A stretch of DNA of 42,755 nucleotides. Source: Capniomyces stellatus. Lineage: Eukaryota > Kickxellomycota > Harpellomycetes > Harpellales > Legeriomycetaceae. The notes beneath the pieces are model-generated. The model worked only from the letters and a program-made list of their open reading frames with translations. It did no database searches and was not told the origin of the DNA. A program made the position numbers and the translations under genes. Position 1 is the stretch's first letter; the number at the start of each line of letters is the position of its first letter. This document shows positions 33,555 to 42,755 of the stretch, piece after piece. The stretch lies in the NCBI GenBank assembly GCA_001661515.1, contig LUVW01000015.1, positions 710,968 to 753,722 of the forward strand, given 5' to 3'.

Positions 33555-35054
33555 TTTTAAACACATTTCATTTCCCTCTTGTAAGCTTTAATGTACATTC
33601 TTTCTTTTATTTGTTTTTTTATTTACTTTTTTATAAATTGTATTGTTCTACTTTAAAATTTCCACTGTCTATTGTTTAATTCTTTGTTTGTAAAAAAAAT
33701 GTTTAAATAAAAAAAGAACTTACGCAATCCGCCGTTCTCTACTTTAAACCAACCCACTTTTGGATGCTATTTTTTATAATTTTTTTGCTTTGTGTTTATG
33801 TTTGTCACTTTCAATCTGCTTACCCATCAGCGGTTACATTTCAACCTTCACTTTGACTTTTCACAAATAATTCAAAACCACCGAGTTTGCTACCAAGTTC
33901 CGCTTTGCTTATTTTGTTGAAATACAAGCATCTTTTTATTATTGAAATAGGTTTGCTTATTCTGGTTATTTATCGAAAAAACTATTCTTCAATACCGCAA
34001 AATCGTCAGTGATTTTTAGGGTTGACCCTTATTGTTTTACATCAACAAATCCCTTTGCACGTTACCTTTGTGTATACCCTTTATCCAGCTTCAGTATTTT
34101 TTTTAATTGTAATGCACTGCGAAAAATCCAATCAGGATTATAAATAGCGTGCTTTTGGATTATTGAATACCACTATCTTTGATGTATAACGCTTTTAAAC
34201 TATTCAACTCCAGGTCATGGATTAAAGCGCACTATAGCTATTAGCAGAACGTATAAAATTGGCCTCGGGCATCAAAAAACGGATTCACTAACTGCAAATC
34301 CTCTTTATACTAACTAGCACTAAAGACAGTCGATTATGCCGATTTAGGTTTGTATCGATTAGCTCATTGCCCTGATGGTTTACCCACAAAGCTTCTTCAA
34401 TCAATTTTTCAATTAGTTTTAGAATTATATTGTTTATTTATTTTTTGGTAGCATACTCTCTTTATGATTTATTTAAAAGAACTATGTCCAGAATAAGACA
34501 TAATTTTGTAGCTATAGACTGCCCAACCTAGATTGATAAGCCCTTAATAGCTGTTTTGATAGAATAGCATCTATTAGTAAAGTCAATTGAACCTAAAGCA
34601 GACAATAGTATGAGGTGCGAGGTATGACCAGCTGACAGGATGCCTTAGCCGTTTGTCCATTCAAATCAAGCTATGTATGACTTAACTCAACACTAAGAGG
34701 CGGACTTTCTATTTAGCACCAGTGTTGAGTCTTTAGTGGTATTATTACAAAGTCGCTTTGAGAATATATTTGTGCTGTATATTATTAGTATAGCATATTG
34801 GTTTAGCCATAGTTATAATTAATGCTTGATGCTAGAGTATACGATTGATGAAGGGGAAAATTGAGAGAAAATAAAAACATGGTTCTAGTATAAAACAAAT
34901 GAAGTTTACTACAACTTTTGCTCAAAACAAAAAAGGACAAAAGTACCAACACAGTAACAAGTCCTAGAATCACCAGAAGCTTGGTTGAGTTATACCTAAA
35001 CAGTCAATTTTAACATTTAGAGTTTATTTAATAGCAATACCAGCAATAACTTAA
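33555..35054. other. Intergenic between the Ras GEF and surface-protein genes
   Basis: 1.5 kb of AT-rich DNA with short T and A runs, no frame of interest, and no repeat or RNA gene that I can support. It should contain the Ras GEF 3' UTR and the promoter of the surface protein. Confidence 0.6.
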
Positions 35055-38000
35055 ATGTGTCGTTTTTCAAAAAAAGAGTTCATGTACAAAGCCTTAATTG
35101 GTGTTGCTACAGCAAGTACAGTTACAAGTATGAGCCATCAAGTTGGCTTTATTGATAGCAGTGTTCATAAAAGCCAAGCCAGCGGTATCAGTTTAGTCGG
35201 ATCATCTAATATTGGTGGTCGCGTCAGTAGCAATGATTTAAACACAGAAGGGTTAGTTGGAGGTAGAGACTCGGTTGGAAAAGTAAAGAGATATTATAGC
35301 GTTTTCTCACAAACAAAAGTCGTATCCGACGAATCCACACCACTTTACCCAACGGTAGTTGTTAGCAGCTCAGCACAACCAGACGAGAACACCAAACAAG
35401 AGACAGAAAAATTATCCGAGGGTATGATTTACTCGACAGACATAATCGATCCCGCACCAGTTGCAAACCCACCAATCTATTCAGCCGCAGTGTCACCAGA
35501 CGAAACCCAAGTCAAGCCAGCAACTTCCCAATCAGTTTTGGAGTACGAAACGTATTTACAAGTAAAACCGACGTATCAATCCGCCATAGAAGTATATGAC
35601 CCCATAGAAACCACCAGAACCAACAGTGTAGATGCTGAAATTAATCAGAACCCGACTACTACACAAAATGAGTCATTAATTTTTTATCCATCGGTAGCTT
35701 CCACGTCAAAGTATAATTATGAAGTGGAAGTCATAGGAGATATCCTCACAACAGAATATACCAAAAATTCTAATCCTTCAGAAACCACAAATTTACCAAC
35801 ATCTCAATGTGAGCCAGAATACTCGATAATGGAGATTCCATACACGTTTTTAAATTCAGAAAGCATTCTTGTAACTAAGTTAGTTAGTGTCACAAAGTCT
35901 TTGTATAATCCAAGTTGTACAATGGTAGAATATATCCCAATCGAGCCACATGTAACTGTACATCCAATCCAACCGAATTACCAAACAGTTAACCCGATAT
36001 ATTCCGGGTTGGATATAGATATTGGTGAAAATTCTAAACTCCTAAAATATTATCCTCCCATCCAACCGATTACCATAAAATCAATTAATACACTCATTGG
36101 AAGCTATACCCCACAACCTGAAATATCTATAGTAAACACAATGACTGAGACGACAACCAGTACAGATCCAAGCCCATGTGCACAGATCACCTCAATAGTT
36201 GAATATCTCACAACAATCACAGGTCATTACGGGTTGCCGAGAACAGAAACGGCGTTCAGTACATTTGTGATAAATGATCCGGGTTGTGATAACTCAGCAG
36301 TGATTGCAGATGCTACTACAACTGGAACAACAACCGGAACTACAACAGGAACTACAACAGGAACTACAACTGGGACTACGACTGGGACTACGACTGGGAC
36401 TACAACTGGGACTACGACTGGGACTACGACTGGGACTACAACAGGGACTACAACAGGGACTACAACTGGGACTACAACTGATGTTACAACCAGTACAGAT
36501 CCAAGCCCATGTGCACAGATCACCTCAATAGTTGAATATCTCACAACAATCACAGGTCATTACGGGTTGCCGAGAACAGAAACGGCGTTCAGTACATTTG
36601 TGATAAATGATCCGGGTTGTGATAACTCAGCAGTGATTGCAGATGCTACTACAACTGGAACAACAACCGGAACTACAACAGGAACTACAACAGGAACTAC
36701 AACTGGGACTACGACTGGGACTACGACTGGGACTACAACTGGGACTACGACTGGGACTACGACTGGGACTACAACNCAACAACCGGAACTACAACAGGAA
36801 CTACAACAGGAACTACAACTGGGACTACGACTGGGACTACGACTGGGACTACAACTGGGACTACAACAGGCACCACAACTGATTCAACAACTGACACAAT
36901 TACAACTATAATTACAACTGAAACTAGAACTGTGATTACAACTGACGCAACAACTGGAACTACAACTGGAACCACAACTGATACCACAACTGATACCACA
37001 ACTGATTCAACAACCGAAGCAACAACCGGAACTACAACAGGAACTACAACAGGAACTACAACTGGGACTACGACTGGGACTACGACTGGGACTACAACTG
37101 GGACTACGACTGGGACTACGACTGGGACTACAACAGGGACTACAACAGGGACTAAAACTGGGACTACAACTGATGTTACAACCAGTACAGATCCAAGCCC
37201 ATGTGCACAGATCACCTCAATAGTTGAATATCTCACAACAATCACAGGTCATTACGGGTTGCCGAGAACAGAAACGGCGTTCAGTACATCTGTGATAAAT
37301 GATCCGGGTTGTGATAACTCAGCAGTGATTGCAGATGCTACTACAACTGGAACAACAACCGGAACTACAACAGGAACTACAACAGGAACTACAACTGGGA
37401 CTACGACTGGGACTACGACTGGGACTACAACTGGGACTACAACAGGCACCACAACTGATTCAACAACTGACACAATTACAACTATAATTACAACTGAAAC
37501 TAGAACTGTGATTACAACTGACGCAACAACTGGAACTACAACTGGAACCACAACTGATACCACAACTGATACCACAACTGATTCAACAACCGAAGCAACA
37601 ACCGGAACTACAACAGGAACTACAACAGGAACTACAACAGGAACTACAACTGGAACTACAACTGGAACCACGACTGGAACTACGATTGGAACTACAACAG
37701 ATTTGAATATAAACACCATTAACGAGGGATGTAGCCAAATAGAAACGAGTGTTGAACATCTAACCACAGTTGTTGGTGAAGATGGGTTGGTGAAAACAGT
37801 TACAGACTGCAGCACAGTGCTGGTGAATGACCCAAGCTGTTTGTTGACACTAACAAGCACAGACGCAACTGTAGCTGGAACAACAACTGATTCAACAACT
37901 AGAACAACAACAGATTTGAATATAAATACCAATAAGGAGGAATGTAGCCAAATAGAAACGAGTGTTGAACATCTAACCACAGTTGTTGGTGAAGATGGGT

Positions 38001-38956
38001 TGGTGAAAACAGTTACAGACTGCAGCACAGTGCTGGTGAATGACCCAAGCTGTTTGTTGACACTAACAAGCACAGACGCAACTGTAGCTGGAGCAACAGC
38101 TGGAACAACAACTGGGACTACAACTGGAACTACAACTGCGACTACAACTGGAGCAACAACTGGGACTATAGCAGAAACTACAACAGGAGCAACAATTAGA
38201 ACTACAACAGATTTGAATATAAACACCAATAACGAGGGATGTAGCCAAATAGAAACGAGTGTTGAATATCTAACCACAGTTGTTGGTGAAGATGGGTTGG
38301 TGAAAACAGTTACGGATTGTAGCACAATGTTGATGGATGATCCAAGCTGTTTGTTGGTTCCAACAAGCACAGAATGTACCACATCAACTACAGAATGTAC
38401 AACATCAAGCACAGAATGTAACACGATGAGCACGGAATATAAGACATTAATGGTTACAGAAACAGTTGATGGCGGGGAAGATGTAGTGGGACAGGATATA
38501 GGGTTAATAGGAGCGGGGGAAGAGGGCAAAATGGCAGAAGAGATGGAAGAAAATAATCTAGATATGGGGATAAAGGACAATATTGTAGGTGTTGAAGGTG
38601 GGGCGGAAAAGGGGGAGGTAGCTGAGAAAGATGGCAAGACTGAAAGTGGGGGAAATGGGAATGGTAGCGGAGGTAGTTTGGAAGTGGTAAACGAGGAGGA
38701 AAAGGTTTACACTGAGGTCAAAGAGGTAGTAAGAAACGATGAAAAAGTAAAAGACGGCAAGCCCGTGGAAACTAAAGGCGTGGAGACTAAAGACGTGGAA
38801 ACTAAAGTCATTGAAGTGAATAAGGATGAGATGAAAAGTGAAGTTATTGTGGTGGGGGGATTTAAGGGATGTGGAGCGGGGAATAAGACAATGAGAGTGT
38901 TTGTTGAAGGGGGATGTGAAGAGGGTAGAATAGAGATAAAAATACTATTTGATTGA
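35055..38956 (+). CDS. Thr-rich flocculin-like cell-surface protein, interrupted by an assembly gap
   Basis: One gene read in two frames either side of the N at 36776; the frame change fits a missing stretch of length 3n+2 at that point. The N-terminus (second Met at 35082, then YKALIGVATASTVTS) looks like a weak signal peptide, and a KR pair near residue 78 could be a Kex2-type site. A Thr/Ser/Pro-rich region of about 280 residues follows. The core has three copies of module A (CAQITSIVEYLTTITG...ET...DPGC) and three of module B (GCSQIETSVEHLTTVVGEDG...DPSC), joined by GTTT tetrapeptide arrays. The TTITG..GLP..ET pattern recalls yeast flocculin/adhesin repeats, which are heavily O-mannosylated wall proteins. 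The last 170 residues are Glu/Lys/Gly-rich, and no GPI-anchor signal is visible. Adhesion or wall structure is an inference. True length is unknown because repeats may be collapsed. Confidence 0.85.
36153..37349 (+). repeat. Module A: three near-identical 172-bp copies
   Basis: Copies at 36153-36324, 36486-36657 and 37178-37349. The first two look identical and the third differs by at least one base (TTT to TCT, Phe to Ser). Each encodes a two-Cys module ending in NDPGC. Confidence 0.9.
36776..36776. other. Assembly gap (single N) in the repeat array
   Basis: The single N joins two repeat arrays whose Thr frames differ. Compared with the other module copies, at least five bases (TGGAA-like) are missing, and the true gap may be much longer. 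Confidence 0.9.
36866..37626 (+). repeat. Segment C: duplicated linker of about 185 bp
   Basis: Copies at about 36866-37050 and 37442-37626 encode the same DSTTDTITTIITTETRTVIT linker. The offset of 576 bp shows block duplication of linker plus array. Confidence 0.85.
37697..38374 (+). repeat. Module B: three copies of about 180 bp
   Basis: Copies begin at 37697, 37910 and 38207. The first two are almost identical over about 180 bp; the third is more diverged (QIETSVEYL, CSTMLMDDPSC). Each has paired Cys residues. Confidence 0.9.
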
Positions 38957-39101
38957 GAAGAAAGATTAGTAGAATAGTTTTTAATTGGGACAAAGAGACT
39001 TTTAGAATTAAAGAAACAATAAAATAAAATAATATATAAACAAAAGTAAAAAAATAAAAATAAAAATAAAAGTAAAAGTAAAAGTAAAAGTAAAATAGGG
39101 G
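38957..39101. other. Short convergent intergenic region with AAAGTA repeats
   Basis: A-rich, with AAATAA and AAAGTA tandem words at about 39048-39095, shared by the 3' ends of the surface-protein gene and SMC1. Confidence 0.7.
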
Positions 39102-42100
39102 TTAAACGGGATAGTTTGATAAATCAAGAGTTAAAGTGTTTGAGCTGTTGGTATCTTGATTTCTATAAATACCAACAAGAGAATTGGAGCGTTCATAAAG
39201 AGGTTGTTTGAGGGAAATGACAATAAACTGGAAAGACTTTATAGCAGATGAGGAGTCGGAAGAAGGAGATGGTAGGGAGAGCTTCTTGAGGTAATTAGCG
39301 AGCTGGACAACATTGGTTAGATCAAGGGCAGCATCGACCTCGTCAAGAACAAAGAAGGGAGCAGGCTTGTAGCTCTGCAATGCAAACAGCAGGGCCAAAG
39401 CAGCAACGGTTTTTTCGCCACCACTAAGTTGATCCATGTCGCGAAAGCGCTTGAGTGGGGGCATGGCGTGGTACTTGACACCGCTGCTAAAGGGTTCATT
39501 TGTGTTTTCTAGGGACAAGTAGGCGGTTCCTCCAATGGGGAAGAGGTTGGAGGTGGTAAGGGCTTTGTAGCTGGTATCGATTATTGCAGACACAAAGTCA
39601 AACATGGATTTAAAGAGATCGTACCTTTTTTGACGAACTAGGGCAAATGCAAGATTGGCAGATTTGAGGGAGGACCGTACTTTGTTGAACTCGGAATCGG
39701 TTTCAGCGAGTTTTTTGGAAACGGCGTCGAGTTTGGACCTTGCATGGGAGCTTGGGTTGATGGCAGAAATTTCCTTGGTGAGCTGGTCAATAGCGGTAGA
39801 GTATTTTGCAGTGGCAGTAGTTGGGTCCTGCTTGTTAGGCAGCTTGGAGTAGTCAATGACAAGGTCGTCAACGGCATCAACAGCAATTGAGTTCTCGGTG
39901 GTAGCAGACATCAGAGTTGTGTTTACATCAGACAAACGGCCGCTTTTCAAGGGAATGTTGATGTCCTCAAGCCTGCACTTCCGCAGCAAAAGAAGCCTGG
40001 CGTCAACTAGTTTAGACAGCTCGATTTCAAACACAACTTTACTCTTGTTGATCTGGTCAATGCGGTACATGATTTCGCTGTACTGGACACGAACTTCACG
40101 GGCCGAATTGGTTGCCGCATTATACTCGAGCTGTGACTGGTTGAACAGGTTCCTTCTGGCCTCGACATCCGCAACCAACGCGTCGATTTCGGATGCCATG
40201 CGGGCAGCCTCAGCAGCAAACAACGTGTAATCGGATTTTTGCACGTCAGCGAGTTGCCTCGTACTGGCCAGACTTTCAACGGTCAGCCGCAGCTGTTCCC
40301 GCTCAAACAAGATCTGGTTCTCCAGTCGACTGACCAGGTTAGAAAACTCCAGCTTTTCAGCCTCAACCACGCTGTTGCTGCTCAGGATTTTTTCAAACTC
40401 CATCACGTTGGCCAGAGCGTACTTGGCACAGAACTGCTTGAATATCGGCTCAGACTTCTTCATCAACCTGGCGTTTATTTCGTCGTACTGTGTCTGCAAC
40501 TCCTTCATTTGCCTGCTACCAGCCCCAACGCTCTTCTCTGCTTCCCCCAGACTCTTCTCCAGTCCTCCCAGCTCCAGCTTCAGCGCCTCGCACCTTCTCT
40601 TGGTTCTTGTCAGCCCGTCTCTTGCTACAACAACCTGCCTCTTGCAGTCAGCCAGCTGCATCTCCAGCGCCTCGTTCGGTGTCAGCACTCCTCTGCTCTT
40701 GGCTATGTCGTTCAGTTGGGTGGTAAGACTGTCTCTTGTCTTGATCAGCTTCTCCATTGCCGACTTTTCCCACTTTGACCCGTTATTATTAATGTTGCTG
40801 GATCCTCCTGTCAGGTTTCCGCTCTTGTGGATAATCGATCCGTCCAACGAAACTGCTTTGATCGCCATGTTTCTGTTGTAGCACAGCTCCCGCGACACTT
40901 CCAACGTATCGCAAATCACGCTGTTCCCACACACAAAACTGACTGCCCGCTCGTACATCGCGTCGTACTCCAGCACCTCAACCGCCAACCGTGCCTGGCT
41001 GTGCATGTGTCTTAATTGGTCGTTGGTGTTGACTACTGATACTGTGTCAAGCGGCAGAAACGTTGCTCTTCCTGCCCGCTGCTCCCGCAAGTATCGGATA
41101 CACTCAATTGCCACCTTCTGCGTCTCCACTATTATCGAGTCCGAGTTTCGCCCCAGAATCACCCCCACCGCTGTCTCGTACTTTCTCTGCGTCGGCCTGC
41201 AGCAATCGCTCACCCGCCCAAACACCCCGCTAAACATTCTCTGCAGCCCCGCAAGCATTTCCGCCTTCTTCCTCTCCTGTTTGCTCTCCTGCTCCACCGT
41301 CTTTGCCTGCGACATTTGCGACAATGCCATTCCCAGCTTCTCGCTCACCTCCCTCTCAACTGCCCTCAACCTCTCCCTCTCCTGCTCCGTCTTTTGCAAC
41401 TTTGCCTCGATTTTCCTGTTCTTCTCAACAAACTCTTCCAAGTCCCGCTTCTCCTTCTCCATCTCCTCCATTCCCACCCTGTACTGCTCCTGCTTCTCCT
41501 TGACCTCCCTCCTAATCGCCCCAACACTCTCCCTTAACTTCCCCTCCTTGCCCTCCATCCTCCTTATCTCTCCCTTTAGCTCCTCTCTCCGCTGTCCCTC
41601 AACCATTCCCTCCGCATCCATCTCTGCCCTTAGCCTATAGTACTCTGATATCCTCTCTACTCCATGCTCCCCCTGCGCCGCCTCCTTCGCCCTCCACCCC
41701 TCCTCAGCCCTAACTCTCGCTCCCTCCACCTTCGCCAACTCCCCTTCCATATCCCGCACCACCCCCTCCTGCCTCTCCTTGTCGCTGTTTATGCTTATTA
41801 TCGCTCTTTCAAGCCTCTTCAGCTTCCTCTCCGATAAACTCTCCTTTTCCTTTAGCCCCGCCAGTATTGGCTGCTTCTCCTCCAAACTCTTTTCGTAAAT
41901 CTTCACCTGCTTGTCGTTTCTTGCCAGCTCCTTAAAACTCTTTGCCTGCTGCTTCTTGCTGCTCAACACCTGCCCCTCCAGCTTCTTTGCCTCCTTCGCC
42001 TCCCTCTCCACCTCCTCCTCCTTCTTCCTTATTTCTTCCCTCACCCCCTTTGTCTTCTCCTCTATTTCATACAGCTTGTACGTTGAAAACTCCCTCACCA

Positions 42101-42664
42101 TCCTTGCCAACTCCTCCTTTTTCTTCTCGTACTGCTCCAGCTCCTTCTTTTGCTCCGATACACTCTTCAGCTCCGCCGCTATTGCCCTCCGCCTACCAAA
42201 AGCTGCATTCGACTGCTCCGCCGCCATCTCCACCTGCCTCTTCATCTCGTTATACTCCTCCTTGTACTCTATCGATCCCGATATGTTCTCTATCAATCGC
42301 GTCAAGTCCAAAGATGACTGCGACGCCACTGCCTCCACATCCCCTTGGAACACCAGAAAATTCCTCGCCTTCACCATTATATTGTACTTTTCCAACTCCT
42401 CGCTATACCCCCCATAGCTAAACACCTTGTCGTTCACCCTATACTCGCTACCCCCGCTCGCTGTAACACTCCTCTTGAACCTTACTTCCTCCCCCTCATC
42501 ATTCATATACACCGCCATCACCATAGCCTTCCTTATTGCCTCCCTCTCCCCCTCCCCGCTCGCCTGTGGCCCATGGTATATCAAATCCTTCAATTGCACC
42601 GACCGAAGTTGCATGCTTTTGACCCCCAAAACAAAACTAATCGCATCCATCAAGTTGCTTTTAC
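39102..42664 (-). CDS. SMC1: Smc1 cohesin ATPase, 5' partial
   Basis: A main exon of 1186 residues plus a split codon, opening with GKSNLMDAISFVLGVKSMQLRS: the acceptor GTGTAG cuts Walker A so that its GPNGSG half lies in an exon beyond the window. Then come YEFQGDVE-type FLVFQGDVEAVA, LIENISGS, a long coiled coil and the hinge (about residues 470-620, GVFGRVSDCCRPTQRKYETAV, shown here by GRVSD and KYETAVGVILG). The return coil follows, then the C-lobe with the signature LSGGEKTVAALALLFALQS and Walker B FFVLDEVDAALD. The C-terminus FIVISLKQPLYERSNSLVGIYR fits Smc1 rather than Smc3. Smc1 pairs with Smc3 and the kleisin Scc1/Rad21 to form cohesin, the ring that holds sister chromatids together and folds chromatin. 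About 35-40 N-terminal residues are missing from the window. Confidence 0.97.
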
Positions 42665-42755
42665 CTACACACCAATTACATTTATTTATTTGCACTTTTT
42701 TAAATCTCCGTCTCTTACATTACCGAGTCCCTCCCCCCCCCCCCCCCCCCCCCCC
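42665..42755 (-). other. 3' part of SMC1 intron 1 ending in a homopolymer
   Basis: Upstream of the SMC1 acceptor there is AT-rich intron sequence and then the C homopolymer (G on the coding strand) at which the contig stops. No coding sequence is visible here. Confidence 0.75.
42733..42755. repeat. Homopolymer C tract at contig end
   Basis: Twenty-three C close the window, preceded by CCCT. On the SMC1 coding strand it is a G run inside the first intron. Confidence 0.9.

Larger units (their letters stand above)
36300..37700 (+). repeat. 12-bp GTTT-encoding minisatellite arrays
   Basis: Arrays of the 12-bp unit ACAACTGGGACT and variants encode Gly-Thr-Thr-Thr between the Cys modules. Because of the repeat, the opposite strand is also open and would read as Val/Pro, but that is a by-product. 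The N at 36776 lies in one array. Confidence 0.9.

Noticed and set aside
36153..38374. CRISPR-like array
   Set aside because: The regular repeats are in-frame coding modules with Thr-rich spacers in a eukaryotic gene, without unique spacers.
37252..38637. Long minus-strand frame (461 codons) rich in Val/Pro/Ser
   Set aside because: It is the complement of the Thr-codon repeats of the surface protein. Similar Val-Pro frames occur opposite every GTTT array and have no start context or domain.

Overview
The window is nuclear DNA of a fungus. It is AT-rich and single-copy, and carries nine protein genes, several split by short GT-AG introns of about 60-310 nt. The gene set is fungal: a CLASP/Stu1 microtubule protein, Mrt4, Rpn10, a Cdc25-type Ras GEF, Smc1, a long-chain acyl-CoA synthetase and a Thr-rich flocculin-like wall protein. 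Intron density, abundant low-complexity coding DNA and an F-box/ankyrin-type protein would suit an early-diverging (zygomycete-grade) lineage, but that placement is an inference from style, not from a search. TAA, TAG and TGA all act as stops. The contig starts with 19 G and ends with 23 C; one N (36776) marks an unresolved gap.

Layout: 1-2357 purine-rich DNA without a convincing gene; 2358-6759 (+) CLASP/Stu1 in four exons with one reading-frame break; 7567-8610 (+) ankyrin/F-box-like protein; 9382-11241 (-) acyl-CoA synthetase with a 1-nt frame break, no visible first exon and no usual C-terminal subdomain; 12468-13436 (+) MRT4 in three exons; 13848-17636 (-) large acidic protein with a histone-fold-like segment, possibly an Spt7/TAF-type SAGA or TFIID subunit; 18459-20301 (-) RPN10 in six exons; 20302-28493 an 8.2-kb stretch with no gene I can support; 28494-33554 (+) Ras guanine-nucleotide exchange factor in one exon; 35055-38956 (+) repeat-rich surface protein interrupted by the N; 39102-42664 (-) SMC1, complete except for the first exon(s) beyond the right edge.

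Functionally this is a housekeeping neighbourhood: spindle/microtubule control (CLASP), sister-chromatid cohesion (Smc1), ribosome assembly (Mrt4), proteasome ubiquitin receptor (Rpn10), lipid activation, Ras signalling and the cell surface. There is no operon-like logic, no RNA gene, no CRISPR array and no intact mobile element that I can recognise. The most unusual signals are: runs of G inside several 5'-end introns, one of which seems to terminate the contig; two 1-nt frame breaks; an intron that can also be read as an Asn-rich coding tract; a two-module repeat architecture in the surface protein; a 10-copy telomere-like heptamer; and the large gene-free interval.
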